From Streptococcus sp. S1 (lineage in GTDB: Bacteria > Bacillota > Bacilli > Lactobacillales > Streptococcaceae): 64,000 bases of DNA. Each line of letters starts with the position of its first letter. The stretch's first letter is position 1. The stretch is from contig NZ_CP139418.1 of assembly GCF_034137685.1 (NCBI RefSeq), positions 895,001 through 959,000 of the forward strand. The letters run 5' to 3'. Below are positions 34,127-43,546 of the stretch, in pieces. Below the pieces are notes generated by a model. That model was given only the letters and a program-made list of their open reading frames with translations, was not told where the DNA came from and ran no database searches. The translations under genes were made by a program, and so were the position numbers.

Positions 34127-35284
34127 ATGAAGAAAAAATTTGCTCTTTCATTTTTAACCATTGCAAGTGTCGCTCTTCTTGCTGCTTGTGGTGAAGTTTC
34201 TACTTCAGGTTCAAACACAACTGGTAACGAAATCGGCAAGGAACTAAAAGTCGGTTTTAACTTTGAAAAAACTGGTGAAGTAGCAGCCTACGGTAGTGCT
34301 GAACAAAAAGGTGCTCAATTGGCCGTTGATGAAATCAACGCTAAGGGTGGAGCTGACGGTAAGAAGATTGTTGTCACAGATAAAGATAACAAATCTGAAA
34401 CAGCTGAAGCAGCTACAGTCACTACAAACCTTGTCACTCAATCAAAAGTGAACGCTCTTGTAGGACTTGCAACTTCAGGTGCTACTGCAGCAGCCGTTGC
34501 CAATGCTGGTAAAGCAGGTGTTCCATTGGTTACACCATCTGCAACTCAAGATGATTTGACAAAAGGTCAAGATTACCTCTTCCGTGCAACCTTCATCGAT
34601 AGTTTCCAAGGAAAAATCATTGCTAAATATACAACGGATAACTTGAAAGCGAAGAAAGTCGTTCTTTACTACGATAACTCATCTGACTATGCGAAAGGGA
34701 TTGCTGAAGCCTTCAAGAAATCTTACAAAGGTGAAATCGTAGCAACAGAAACATTCCAATCTAAGGATACAGACTTCCAAGCTGCTCTTACAAAAATCAA
34801 AGACAAAGACTTCGATGCGATTGTCCTTCCAGGGTACTACACTGAAACTGGTAAAATCGTAAACCAAGCACGTGGTATGGGAATCAAACAACCAATCATT
34901 GGTGGGGATGGATTTAGCGATGCTAAATTCGTTGAACAAGCAACACCTGCTGCAGCTACTGATATCTACTACGTAGCTGGATTCTCTACTGAAGGTGAAA
35001 TGACTGATAAAGCTAAGAAATTCGTAGAAGCATACAAAGCGAAATACGACGAAGAACCTTCAATGTTCGCAGCTTTGGCTTATGACTCAGTTTACATGGT
35101 TGCAGAAGCATCTAAAGGTGCTAAGAACTCTGTCGAATTAAAAGACAACCTTGCGAAGTTGAAAGACTTGGAAGGTGTGACTGGTACAATGTCAATCGAC
35201 AAGAACCACAATCCGGTTAAATCAGCTCTTATGATTGGCTTGAAAGATGGTAAAGTCAAATCTGTTGAGTCTGTTAAACCATAA
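34127..35284 (+). CDS. livJ: Branched-chain amino acid ABC transporter binding lipoprotein
   Basis: A 385-aa extracellular binding protein for leucine, isoleucine and valine. The N-terminus has a lipoprotein signal with lipobox LLAAC (Cys near residue 21). The mature Peripla_BP_6 fold follows, with GFNFEKTGEVAAYGSAEQKG near 44 and VNALVGLATSGATAAA. It heads livJHMGF. Codon use is strongly biased, as expected for an abundant protein. Confidence 0.92.
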   Translation: MKKKFALSFLTIASVALLAACGEVSTSGSNTTGNEIGKELKVGFNFEKTGEVAAYGSAEQKGAQLAVDEINAKGGADGKKIVVTDKDNKSETAEAATVTTNLVTQSKVNALVGLATSGATAAAVANAGKAGVPLVTPSATQDDLTKGQDYLFRATFIDSFQGKIIAKYTTDNLKAKKVVLYYDNSSDYAKGIAEAFKKSYKGEIVATETFQSKDTDFQAALTKIKDKDFDAIVLPGYYTETGKIVNQARGMGIKQPIIGGDGFSDAKFVEQATPAAATDIYYVAGFSTEGEMTDKAKKFVEAYKAKYDEEPSMFAALAYDSVYMVAEASKGAKNSVELKDNLAKLKDLEGVTGTMSIDKNHNPVKSALMIGLKDGKVKSVESVKP

Positions 35285-35306
35285 TTATCATTTGTTGTTT
35301 GTACAA

Positions 35307-35346
35307 GAGGCTGGGAGAATAAAAATTCCTGGCCTCGCTCTTTATT
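35307..35346 (+). terminator. Intra-operon partial terminator between livJ and livH
   Basis: GAGGCTGGGA..ATTCCTGGCCTC hairpin followed by GCTCTTTATT. A leaky terminator here would make the binding protein more abundant than the membrane subunits, a common arrangement in ABC operons. Confidence 0.65.
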
Positions 35347-35365
35347 GTTAGAAAGGATGGTTCAA

Positions 35366-36235
35366 ATGCTCCAGCAATTAGTGAACGGTCTAATCTTGGG
35401 AAGTGTCTATGCACTCTTGGCCCTTGGTTATACCATGGTGTATGGAATTATCAAATTGATCAACTTTGCCCATGGGGATATCTACATGGTAGGTGCCTTT
35501 ATGGGGTATTTCTTATTGAATTCATGGAAAGTGAACTTCTTTGTAGCCTTGCTTCTAGCCATGGTTGGGACAGCTATTTTAGGGGTTGTGATTGAATACC
35601 TGGCTTATCGTCCGCTTCGTCATTCGACTCGGATTGCTGCCTTGATCACAGCCATCGGTGTCTCCTTCTTGCTCGAATATGGGATGGTCTTCTTCGTAGG
35701 TGCCAATACCCGTTCCTTCCCTCAAGTTATTCACACGGTTCGTTACAACTTCGGTCCGATTTCCATCTCCAACATTCAGTTGATGATCTTGGGAGTGTCT
35801 GTTTTCTTGATGGTCGCTCTTCAATTTATTATCCAAAAGACAAAGATGGGGAAAGCCATGCGGGCTGTATCTGTTGATAGCGATGCGGCTCAATTGATGG
35901 GGATTAACGTAAACCGTACGATCAGCTTTACCTTTGCTTTGGGATCAGCCTTGGCAGGTGCTGGTGGTGTTTTGATCGGTTTGTATTACAACTCGATCGA
36001 GCCTTTGATGGGGATGACACCAGGGATCAAAGCCTTTGTCGCAGCCGTTCTTGGAGGGATCGGAATCATTCCAGGTGCTGCCCTAGGTGGATTTGTCATC
36101 GGTTTGTTGGAAACCTTCGCTACAGCGATCGGTCTTTCAGACTTCCGTGATGCCATTGTGTATGCCATCTTGATTGTGATCTTGCTCATCCGTCCAGCAG
36201 GTATCCTCGGTAAAAATGTGAAAGAGAAGGTGTAA
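35366..36235 (+). CDS. livH: Branched-chain amino acid ABC permease LivH
   Basis: A 289-aa permease with about eight membrane helices. GSVYALLALGYTMVYGIIKL near 13 and FAHGDIYMVGAF are family signatures. The ATG at 35366 has AAAGGA at good distance, while in-frame TTG 35345 and ATG 35357 do not. It follows livJ after a partial terminator, and livM starts 3 bp later. Confidence 0.92.
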   Translation: MLQQLVNGLILGSVYALLALGYTMVYGIIKLINFAHGDIYMVGAFMGYFLLNSWKVNFFVALLLAMVGTAILGVVIEYLAYRPLRHSTRIAALITAIGVSFLLEYGMVFFVGANTRSFPQVIHTVRYNFGPISISNIQLMILGVSVFLMVALQFIIQKTKMGKAMRAVSVDSDAAQLMGINVNRTISFTFALGSALAGAGGVLIGLYYNSIEPLMGMTPGIKAFVAAVLGGIGIIPGAALGGFVIGLLETFATAIGLSDFRDAIVYAILIVILLIRPAGILGKNVKEKV

Positions 36236-36238
36236 GCC

Positions 36239-37186
36239 ATGAAACAAAATTTAAAAGTGAATTTAGTCTGGCTTGGTCTTTTGGTCGCAGGTTTTGCCTT
36301 GATCCAAGTCTTGGTTGCAGCGGGTGTGCTCAATCTCTTCTATATCCAAATTTTAGAACAAATCGGAATTAATATTATCCTTGCAGTTGGCTTGAACCTC
36401 ATCGTTGGTTTCTCAGGTCAATTCTCACTTGGGCATGCCGGATTTATGGCGATTGGTGCCTATTCTGCAGCCATTCTCGGTTCCAAATCACCAACCTACG
36501 GGGCCTTCTTTGGTGCGATGGTTTTAGGTGCTTTGATTGCTGGTGTCGTTGCCTTGATCGTTGGGGTTCCAACCCTTCGTTTGAAAGGGGACTACCTCGC
36601 GATTGCGACACTTGGGGTTTCTGAAATCATCCGGATCTTGATCGTCAATGGTGGTACTCTAACAAATGGTGCCGCTGGGATCCTTGGTTTGCCGGCCTTT
36701 ACAACTTGGCAATTGGTTTACCTCTTTGTTGTAATTACAACGATCTTTACGATTAACTTCTTACGCAGTCCAATTGGACGCTCTACCCTTTCTGTTCGTG
36801 AAGATGAAATCGCGGCAGAATCTGTTGGGATCAATACGACCAAGGTCAAAGTCATCGCCTTTGTATTTGGTGCGATCACAGCGGCGATTGCTGGATCTCT
36901 CCAAGCCGGCTTTATTGGCTCTGTTGTTCCTAAAGATTACTCTTTCACCAATACCATTAATGTCTTGATCATTGTCGTGTTTGGTGGTTTAGGATCAATG
37001 TCAGGAACAGTTGTAGCAGCCATCGTCTTGGGTATCTTGAACATGGTGCTTCAAGACTTCTCAAGTGTCCGTATGATCATTTACTCATTGGCTTTGATTC
37101 TCGTGATGATCTTCCGTCCAGGTGGTCTTCTTGGAACATGGGAATTCAGCTTGAAAAAACTACTCTCAAAAAAGGAGGCTAACTAA
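36239..37186 (+). CDS. livM: Branched-chain amino acid ABC permease LivM
   Basis: A 315-aa permease, partner of LivH, with about nine membrane helices. GLNLIVGFSGQFSLGHAGFM near 52 and LRLKGDYLAIATLGVSEIIR near 112 are diagnostic. It starts 3 bp after livH, and its stop shares one base with the livG ATG. Confidence 0.92.
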   Translation: MKQNLKVNLVWLGLLVAGFALIQVLVAAGVLNLFYIQILEQIGINIILAVGLNLIVGFSGQFSLGHAGFMAIGAYSAAILGSKSPTYGAFFGAMVLGALIAGVVALIVGVPTLRLKGDYLAIATLGVSEIIRILIVNGGTLTNGAAGILGLPAFTTWQLVYLFVVITTIFTINFLRSPIGRSTLSVREDEIAAESVGINTTKVKVIAFVFGAITAAIAGSLQAGFIGSVVPKDYSFTNTINVLIIVVFGGLGSMSGTVVAAIVLGILNMVLQDFSSVRMIIYSLALILVMIFRPGGLLGTWEFSLKKLLSKKEAN

Positions 37187-37950
37187 TGGCACTTCTTGAA
37201 GTAAAAAATTTAACAAAAAACTTTGGTGGTTTGACAGCCGTTGGGGATGTGACCATGGAACTCAATGAAGGGGAATTGGTTGGGTTGATCGGACCCAACG
37301 GTGCCGGTAAAACAACCCTCTTCAACCTCCTAACAGGGGTATATGAACCAAGTGAAGGGACCATTACCTTAGATGGTCAGCTCCTAAATGGTAAAGCACC
37401 TTATAAAATCGCTGCAGGTGGTCTGGGACGGACTTTCCAAAATATTCGTCTCTTTAAAGATTTGAGCGTTTTGGATAATGTCTTGATTGCCTTTGCCAAT
37501 CACCACAAACCACATGTCTTTGCGAGTCTTTTCCGCTTGCCAAGCTATTACAAGAATGAAGAAGCTTTGAAAGCGAAAGCCCTTGAATTGTTAGCGATTT
37601 TTGGTTTGGAAAAAGAAGCAGATACCTTGGCCAAAAACTTAGCTTACGGACAACAACGTCACTTGGAGATCGTTCGTGCCCTTGCTACAGAGCCAAAAAT
37701 CCTCTTCTTGGATGAGCCTGCTGCAGGGATGAACCCTCAAGAAACAGCAGAATTGACCCAATTGATCCGTCGCATTCAAAAAGAATTTAATATTACGATC
37801 ATGCTGATCGAGCACGATATGAGCTTGGTTATGGAAGTAACAGAACGGATTTATGTATTGGAATATGGTCGCTTGATTGCCCATGGGACGCCAGATGAAA
37901 TCAAGACCAACAAACGCGTAATCGAAGCCTATCTAGGAGGTGAAGCCTAA
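37186..37950 (+). CDS. livG: Branched-chain amino acid ABC ATPase LivG
   Basis: A 254-aa ATPase with Walker A GPNGAGKTT near 37, the signature in LAYGQQRHLEIVRAL near 148, Walker B ILFLDEPAAGMNPQET near 167, and the LivG-specific LGRTFQNIRLF near 82. Its ATG overlaps the livM stop and its stop overlaps the livF ATG, so translation is coupled. Confidence 0.93.
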   Translation: MALLEVKNLTKNFGGLTAVGDVTMELNEGELVGLIGPNGAGKTTLFNLLTGVYEPSEGTITLDGQLLNGKAPYKIAAGGLGRTFQNIRLFKDLSVLDNVLIAFANHHKPHVFASLFRLPSYYKNEEALKAKALELLAIFGLEKEADTLAKNLAYGQQRHLEIVRALATEPKILFLDEPAAGMNPQETAELTQLIRRIQKEFNITIMLIEHDMSLVMEVTERIYVLEYGRLIAHGTPDEIKTNKRVIEAYLGGEA

Positions 37951-38660
37951 TGTCTATGTTAAAAGTTGAAAATCTTTCTGTACACTATGGCATGATCCAG
38001 GCTGTCCGTGATGTCAGTTTCGAGGTAAACGAAGGGGAAGTTGTTTCTCTTATCGGTGCTAACGGTGCTGGGAAAACATCTATTCTTCGTACCATTTCAG
38101 GTTTGGTGCGTCCAAGTGCTGGGAAAATCGAGTTTTTGGGACAGGAGATTCAAAAGGTTCCTGCTCAAAAGATTGTAGCAGCCGGACTCTCTCAAGTTCC
38201 AGAAGGCCGCCACGTCTTTCCAGGCTTAACTGTTATGGAAAACTTGGAGATGGGAGCTTTCTTGAAGAAAGATCGAGAAGAAAATCAAGCTAACTTGAAG
38301 AAAGTCTTCTCCCGTTTCCCACGTTTGGAAGAACGGAAGAACCAAGATGCAGCAACCCTATCTGGTGGGGAACAACAAATGCTGGCAATGGGTCGTGCAC
38401 TTATGTCAACGCCAAAACTCTTGCTTCTGGATGAACCTTCTATGGGATTGGCTCCAATCTTTATGCAAGAAATCTTTGATATCATCCAAGATATCCAAAA
38501 ACAAGGAACAACTGTTCTCTTGATCGAGCAAAATGCCAATAAGGCCCTTGCTATCGCAGACCGCGGTTATGTTTTGGAAACAGGGAAAGTCGTTCTTACC
38601 GGAACAGGAAAAGAACTCTTAGCCTCAGAAGAAGTCCGCAAGGCCTACCTTGGTGGATAA
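37950..38660 (+). CDS. livF: Branched-chain amino acid ABC ATPase LivF
   Basis: A 236-aa ATPase that pairs with LivG. Walker A is GANGAGKTS near 38, the signature is LSGGEQQML near 138 and Walker B is LLLLDEPSMGLAP near 157. LSQVPEGRHVFPGLTVMENL near 83 is typical of LivF. It is the last gene of the operon and is followed by a strong terminator. Confidence 0.93.
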   Translation: MSMLKVENLSVHYGMIQAVRDVSFEVNEGEVVSLIGANGAGKTSILRTISGLVRPSAGKIEFLGQEIQKVPAQKIVAAGLSQVPEGRHVFPGLTVMENLEMGAFLKKDREENQANLKKVFSRFPRLEERKNQDAATLSGGEQQMLAMGRALMSTPKLLLLDEPSMGLAPIFMQEIFDIIQDIQKQGTTVLLIEQNANKALAIADRGYVLETGKVVLTGTGKELLASEEVRKAYLGG

Positions 38661-38686
38661 GATTTCTAAAGTTCACTAGAATATTA

Positions 38687-38717
38687 AAAAGAAAGGTCCT
38701 GAAGACCTTTCTTTTTT
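38687..38717 (+). terminator. Terminator of livJHMGF
   Basis: AAGAAAGGTC / GACCTTTCTT hairpin followed by TTTT. Confidence 0.85.
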
Positions 38718-38775
38718 CATCCCTCTTGTTTGATTTTTCTAAATTTTGAAAACAAGAGAAAACTGCTGAAAGCGT

Positions 38776-38804
38776 TTGAAATCATTCTTAAAATCAAGTA
38801 TAAT
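38776..38804 (+). promoter_or_regulatory. Promoter of the CBS-ACT gene
   Basis: TTGAAA (38776-38781), a 17-nt spacer and TATAAT (38799-38804), 30 nt before the ATG. Confidence 0.75.
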
Positions 38805-38834
38805 AAAACTAATAAAAGCATAGGAGAACTTGTT

Positions 38835-39491
38835 ATGGCTGTTAAAGATTTTATGACACGTAAAGTGGTTTACATTAGTCCAGATACTACAATTGCCCAT
38901 GCGGCAGATTTGATGCGCGAACAAGGTTTGCACCGTTTGCCAGTCATTGAAAATGATAAATTGGTTGGTTTGGTGACAGAAGGTACGATTGCAGAAGCAA
39001 GTCCATCTAAAGCAACAAGCTTGTCTATTTTCGAGATGAACTATCTGTTGAACAAGACCAAGGTTAAAGATGTCATGCTTCGCGATGTCATCACTGTCTC
39101 TAAATTTGCTAGCTTAGAAGATGCGACCTACCTCATGTATAAGAACAAGGTGGGAATTCTTCCAGTCGTGGACAATGAGCAGGTATCTGGTGTCATCACA
39201 GACCGTGATATTTTCCGTGCCTTCCTTGAAGTATCCGGTTATGGAGAAGAAGGAGTTCGTGTTCGCTTTGTTACAGAAGATAAGGTTGGTGTTCTAGAAC
39301 AAATCATTCACTTGATTGTAGAAGAAGGGTATAACATCGCCAATACAGTCAATATTCCAACCAAAGACGACCGTGTGGTTATCGAAGTCCAAATTGATGG
39401 GGTGACAGATCTAGAAGGAATCCGTAGTAAATTTGAAGCCAACGGTTTGAAAGTCGACGAGATCACTCGAACAACCGCAAAAGCAATTTAA
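38835..39491 (+). CDS. CBS-domain and ACT-domain protein (AcuB-like)
   Basis: A 218-aa cytoplasmic protein with two CBS repeats (MTRKVVYISPDTTIAHAADL near 7; VMLRDVITVSKFASLEDATY near 80) and a C-terminal ACT domain (about 140-215, FVTEDKVGVLEQIIHLIVEE). CBS pairs bind adenine nucleotides and ACT domains often bind amino acids. A regulatory role for the neighbouring liv operon is possible but unproven. AcuB is the nearest named relative. The start at 38835 follows TAGGAGAACTTGTT. Confidence 0.82.
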   Translation: MAVKDFMTRKVVYISPDTTIAHAADLMREQGLHRLPVIENDKLVGLVTEGTIAEASPSKATSLSIFEMNYLLNKTKVKDVMLRDVITVSKFASLEDATYLMYKNKVGILPVVDNEQVSGVITDRDIFRAFLEVSGYGEEGVRVRFVTEDKVGVLEQIIHLIVEEGYNIANTVNIPTKDDRVVIEVQIDGVTDLEGIRSKFEANGLKVDEITRTTAKAI

Positions 39492-39493
39492 TA

Positions 39494-39529
39494 AAAAATC
39501 AGGCTGGATGACAATCCAGTCTGATTTTT
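39494..39529. terminator. Left terminator flanking repeat copy C
   Basis: AATCAGGCTGGAT / ATCCAGTCTGATT with A tract before and T tract after, so it works in both directions. A related hairpin, AAGCTAGAT / ATCTAGCCTT, lies on the other side of the repeat. Confidence 0.8.
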
Positions 39530-39738
39530 GTATAAGGTAACCTAATAAATTCTATAAAAATAATTATGATTTTATTAATCATGACGTGTATTCTAAGACT
39601 TTCCGCCGTGAGAAAAGAGCATGAAACATACTTGTTTCATGCTCTCGGAATTTTTGAGACATTAGGCTCAAAAATTAGTCATGGAACTTTGTGAAAGTTC
39701 GCTGACGTCCGTACTCACCTAAGGAAAATAGTAAATAG
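39530..39738 (-). repeat. Convergent-gene repeat element, copy C (inverted)
   Basis: The core 39596-39731 (136 bp) is in the opposite orientation to copies A, B and D. Read on the minus strand it holds GAACTTT/AAAGTTC, AATTTTTGAG/CTCAAAAATT and GAGCATGAAAC/GTTTCATGCTC, all altered in matched pairs relative to the other copies. The AT-rich tail (39530-39595) shares TTTTTATAGAATTTATTAG with copy A. One outer repeat end is degenerate (ACTATTTTCC). No gene lies in the 39492-39773 gap. Confidence 0.85.
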
Positions 39739-39768
39739 AAAAAAAGCTAGATGAAAATCTAGCCTTAT
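39739..39768 (-). terminator. Right terminator flanking repeat copy C
   Basis: On the minus strand, AAGGCTAGAT / ATCTAGCTTT followed by seven T. It directly follows the yitT-like gene and is a good terminator for it. Confidence 0.75.
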
Positions 39769-39773
39769 TTCTA

Positions 39774-40661
39774 TTAACGGTTAATGGGTTGTTTTTCTTT
39801 ATCTAAAGTAAAGCCTTCGCCGAGAATTTCATGGGCTTCAGAAATGGTGATGAAGGCGAATGGATCGATCTGATTGATGATGTCTTTCATTTGTTTCATC
39901 TCATTCCGTGAAACGACACAGTAGACGATATCCAGGTCCTTACGGCTGTAATAGCCCATCCCGCGGATAAAGGTAATCCCGCGACCCAGATCGTCAGATA
40001 CTTTTTGGGCAATTTCTTCTGGTTTAGATGTAACGATAAGGAAGCCTTTTCCAGCAAAACCACCTTCTCCAATCAAGTCGATCACAAGGGTGTCAATCAG
40101 GATAAAGAAGAGGGTGTACATCGCTGTACGGACATCTTGGAAGACAATGACCACAGTTGTCAGAACAATGGCATCTACAATCAACATGAGCTTTCCCATG
40201 CTGAGGGAAGTGTATTTATTAAAGATGCGAGCGAGGATATCAGTTCCTCCAGTAGTTCCACCGGCATTGAAGATGATCCCTAGACCTAAACCAAGGACAA
40301 CCCCTGAGGCGATACAGGCAAGCAGAATATCTCCTTTAAAGGCTGTAAAAATAAAGTGATGGTAGTGGTGGCTTAGAGGCATGGCTTCAAAAATCGCCAT
40401 CCATGCCGAAACCGAGAAAGTCCCCAGTAAGCTCAGATAAAGAGATTTCTTGCCCAGCAGTTTCCAAGCCAGAACGAAGAGAGGGATATTGATCAGCAAG
40501 TTCATGATGGATACGGGGATTTTGAAGAGGTAAAAGGTGATCAAGGTAATCCCTGTCGCTCCTCCTTCATAGAAGTGAAAGGGAATGACTAAAAAATAGA
40601 TCCCAAACGAAAAAATGCCGGCCCCCAAGATGATAGCCAGAATATCTTTAAATTTAAACAT
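39774..40661 (-). CDS. YitT family membrane protein (DUF161 + DUF2179)
   Basis: A 295-aa protein with five to six membrane helices (residues 1-190, including GLGIIFNAGGTTGGTDILAR near 130) and a C-terminal cytoplasmic DUF2179 domain (about 220-280, GRGITFIRGMGYYSRKDLDI). YitT-family proteins are widespread in Firmicutes and their function is unknown. It converges on the CBS-ACT gene across repeat copy C. Confidence 0.83.
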   Translation of the reverse strand: MFKFKDILAIILGAGIFSFGIYFLVIPFHFYEGGATGITLITFYLFKIPVSIMNLLINIPLFVLAWKLLGKKSLYLSLLGTFSVSAWMAIFEAMPLSHHYHHFIFTAFKGDILLACIASGVVLGLGLGIIFNAGGTTGGTDILARIFNKYTSLSMGKLMLIVDAIVLTTVVIVFQDVRTAMYTLFFILIDTLVIDLIGEGGFAGKGFLIVTSKPEEIAQKVSDDLGRGITFIRGMGYYSRKDLDIVYCVVSRNEMKQMKDIINQIDPFAFITISEAHEILGEGFTLDKEKQPINR

Positions 40662-40810
40662 GATAGGTTGTCTCCTAAAACTTTATAAGAACATTGTAAC
40701 AAAAAAGTGAAAAAATGAAAATGACTTTGAAAAATTTTCTCTCCTAAAATACAAGATTTTTACCCTTATTTTTGGTAAAATAAAAAGAAGAAAAACAGAA
40801 AGAGGATACT

Positions 40811-41449
40811 ATGGTAAACGGTACATTAATTTCATTTGAAGGTCCAGAAGGAGCGGGGAAATCATCGGTCCTAGAAGCCGTTTTGCCTCTACTTGAAGAA
40901 AAAGGAATTCCTTTTATTACAACCCGTGAACCAGGCGGTGTAGACATCGCAGAAAAGATCCGCCAAGTCATTTTAGATCCAGACCATACTCGTATGGATG
41001 CTAAGACCGAGTTGTTACTTTATATTGCCAGTCGCCGGCAGCATTTGGTGGAACGCGTCTTGCCGGCCCTTGCAGCTGGGAAAATCGTCTTGATGGACCG
41101 CTTTATTGATAGCTCGGTGGCTTATCAAGGGTATGGTCGCGGTCTGAGTGTGGAAGATATCGAATGGCTCAATCAATTCGCGACAGATGGTCTTAAACCA
41201 GATCTCACCCTTTACTTTGATCTGGATGTCGAAGAAGGGCTCGCTCGAATTGCGAAAAACCAAGAGCGGGAAGTCAATCGTTTGGATTTGGAAGGTTTGG
41301 AGCTTCACCAAAAAGTCAGACAAGGTTATTTGGCCTTGTATGAAAAGGAGCCAGAGCGCATCGTGAAAATCGATGCCAGTCAATCCTTTGAAGCAGTCTT
41401 TGCGGATGTCTTGGCTGTTTTAGAAAATCGCTTGGGGATATTGAAATGA
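40811..41449 (+). CDS. tmk: Thymidylate kinase
   Basis: Tmk phosphorylates dTMP to dTDP for DNA synthesis. The 212-aa product has the P-loop [14 protein letters not shown] near 6, the DRFID motif in [20 protein letters not shown] near 95 and the lid arginine region [10 protein letters not shown] near 150. It overlaps holB by 4 nt, the standard tmk-holB-yabA replication cluster. Confidence 0.95.
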   Translation: MVNGTLISFEGPEGAGKSSVLEAVLPLLEEKGIPFITTREPGGVDIAEKIRQVILDPDHTRMDAKTELLLYIASRRQHLVERVLPALAAGKIVLMDRFIDSSVAYQGYGRGLSVEDIEWLNQFATDGLKPDLTLYFDLDVEEGLARIAKNQEREVNRLDLEGLELHQKVRQGYLALYEKEPERIVKIDASQSFEAVFADVLAVLENRLGILK

Positions 41450-42339
41450 AGCTAGAAGAGATCCAACAGCTCCAGCCAGAATTGGTGGAGCGTTTCACCC
41501 AGATCTTAGAACACAAACAGCTCAGTCATGCTTATCTCTTTACGGGTTCTTTTGCCAGTTTTGAGATGGCCCTCTTGCTAGCTCAAAGTCAATTTTGCGA
41601 AGATTTGCAGGGAGTCTGGCCTTGTGGCAAATGCCGTTCCTGCCGCTTGATTGAAGAAGAAGAATTCTCAGACGTGAAAATCGTGCGTCCAGTCAACCAG
41701 ATCATTAAGACTGACCGCATTCGCTCGCTCGTTCAAGACTTTTCTCAATCAGGGTTTGAAGGAAGTCGGCAGGTCTTTATCGTCCAAGATGCGGATAAGA
41801 TGCATACCAATGCGGCCAACTCTCTCTTAAAAGTCATGGAAGAGCCCCAGAGTGAGATCTATCTCTTCTTGTTGACTTCCGATGAAAACTTGATCTTACC
41901 GACTATCAAGAGTCGGGCCCAGCAGGTCCATTTTCCTAAAAAGCAAGCCTACCTAACCGAACTGTTAGAAAAAGAAGGCTTGATCAAATCTCAGGCAAAT
42001 TTAGTAGCTCGATTTAGTTTTAGTCTCGAAGAGGCAGAGCAACAAAAAAAGAATGCAACGTTTTTTGAACTGGCAAAAGTTTGTGATCAGTTCATCGAAC
42101 GTTGTCAATCCAATTTGAATCGTGCTTATTTGGAAGTGACCCGTTTAGTGAGCCTAGCAGATGATAAGGAAAAACAAAGCCAGGCCTTTCGTTTGATGGA
42201 GTTGGCTTTAGAAGAGCAGTTGCGCTTGAGTAGATCCCAGCAGTTGCTTGAGAAATTGAGTCTTGCTCGCACCATGTGGAAGGCCAATGTTTCTTTTCAA
42301 AATGCTCTAGAATATATGGTTTTGAGCTTAGAAAGTTAA
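41446..42339 (+). CDS. holB: DNA polymerase III subunit delta'
   Basis: HolB is a clamp-loader subunit. The 297-aa product has a zinc-binding [12 protein letters not shown] near 57, [20 protein letters not shown] near 115 and the sensor region [13 protein letters not shown] near 150. The N-terminal P-loop is degenerate ([13 protein letters not shown]), as expected for delta', which does not hydrolyse ATP. It overlaps tmk and lies 9 bp before yabA. Confidence 0.93.
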   Translation: MKLEEIQQLQPELVERFTQILEHKQLSHAYLFTGSFASFEMALLLAQSQFCEDLQGVWPCGKCRSCRLIEEEEFSDVKIVRPVNQIIKTDRIRSLVQDFSQSGFEGSRQVFIVQDADKMHTNAANSLLKVMEEPQSEIYLFLLTSDENLILPTIKSRAQQVHFPKKQAYLTELLEKEGLIKSQANLVARFSFSLEEAEQQKKNATFFELAKVCDQFIERCQSNLNRAYLEVTRLVSLADDKEKQSQAFRLMELALEEQLRLSRSQQLLEKLSLARTMWKANVSFQNALEYMVLSLES

Positions 42340-42348
42340 GGAGTCAGA

Positions 42349-42669
42349 ATGAATAAAAAAGAATTATTTGATGCTTTAGACGGCTTTTCTCAGAATTTGT
42401 TGGTCACCTTGGCTGAAGTCGAAGCCATTAAGAAAAATTTGAAACAAGTCATCGAAGAAAATACAGCTCTTCGCTTAGAAAATGATAAATTGAGAGAACG
42501 TTTGGGGGAAGTTGAGAAGACTTCATCCGCAAAGTCCCAACACCATGGCCGTGAAAATTTGCAACGCATTTATAACGACGGTTTTCATATTTGCACTTAT
42601 TCCTATGGTCAACGCCGTGAGAATGATGAAGAGTGTATGTTTTGTGACGAGTTGTTATTTAGGGAGTAA
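42349..42669 (+). CDS. yabA: Replication initiation control protein YabA
   Basis: YabA binds DnaA and the DnaN clamp and restrains over-initiation. The 106-aa product has an N-terminal coiled coil (residues 5-60, [20 protein letters not shown]) and a C-terminal zinc module with H64 or nearby, FHICTY and CMFCDEL. It sits between holB and rsmI as in other Firmicutes. Confidence 0.93.
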   Translation: MNKKELFDALDGFSQNLLVTLAEVEAIKKNLKQVIEENTALRLENDKLRERLGEVEKTSSAKSQHHGRENLQRIYNDGFHICTYSYGQRRENDEECMFCDELLFRE

Positions 42670-42671
42670 GC

Positions 42672-43529
42672 ATGCAGATCCAACGAAGTTTTAAAGGGGA
42701 AAAGAAAACAGGGGTGCTTTACCTGGTCCCAACACCGATCGGCAATCGGGAGGATATGAGTTACCGCATGGTCCAGACCTTAAAGGATGTGGACTTGATC
42801 GCAGCTGAGGATACTAGAAATACAGGCCTCTTGCTCAAGCATTTTGAGATTACCACTCCCCAGACTAGCTTTCATGAGCACAATGCCATGGAGAAAATTC
42901 CTGATCTGATCGCCCATTTAGAATCTGGAAAGGATGTGGCGCAAGTCTCAGATGCAGGACTTCCTAGTATCTCTGACCCCGGTCATGATTTGGTCAAGGC
43001 AGCGATTGAACGCGAGATTCCTGTCGTAGCTGTGCCTGGTCCTAGTGCGGGTATAACGGGTTTGATTGCCAGTGGCCTAGCCCCTCAACCTCATATTTTT
43101 TATGGATTTCTGCCTCGCAAAGAGGGGCAACAGAAGGCCTTTTTCCAAGAAAAAGTGGCCTATCCTGAGACCCAGATCTTTTATGAATCGCCCCATCGAG
43201 TGAAGGCAACCTTAGAGAATATGTTGGCTGTCTATGGGGATCGTCCTGTCGTCCTGGTTCGTGAATTGACCAAGATCTACGAGGAATATACTCGTGGCAG
43301 TATTTCTGAGTTAGTCGCATTTCTTGAAGAAAATCCTCTCAAAGGGGAATGCCTCTTGATTGTCGAAGGAGCCAAGGAAGAAGAGCTAGACCTAGAAGAG
43401 GTCGACTTGATCCAAGAGATCGACACCTTGGTCCAAGAGGGTATGAAGAAAAATCAAGCAATTAAACAGGTCGCCAAACAATACGGCCTGCAAAAGAGTG
43501 AGCTCTATGCTCGTTACCATCAAGACTAG
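42672..43529 (+). CDS. rsmI: 16S rRNA (cytidine(1402)-2'-O)-methyltransferase
   Basis: RsmI 2'-O-methylates C1402 in the ribosomal P site with SAM. The 285-aa product has LYLVPTPIGNREDMSYRMVQ near 15, AAEDTRNTGLLL near 41, VSDAGLPSISDPGHDLV near 92 and VPGPSAGITGLIASGL near 118, all signatures of the tetrapyrrole-methylase-like family. It starts 2 bp after yabA. Confidence 0.94.
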   Translation: MQIQRSFKGEKKTGVLYLVPTPIGNREDMSYRMVQTLKDVDLIAAEDTRNTGLLLKHFEITTPQTSFHEHNAMEKIPDLIAHLESGKDVAQVSDAGLPSISDPGHDLVKAAIEREIPVVAVPGPSAGITGLIASGLAPQPHIFYGFLPRKEGQQKAFFQEKVAYPETQIFYESPHRVKATLENMLAVYGDRPVVLVRELTKIYEEYTRGSISELVAFLEENPLKGECLLIVEGAKEEELDLEEVDLIQEIDTLVQEGMKKNQAIKQVAKQYGLQKSELYARYHQD

Positions 43530-43546
43530 GAAAGGTTGGAAGCAGG

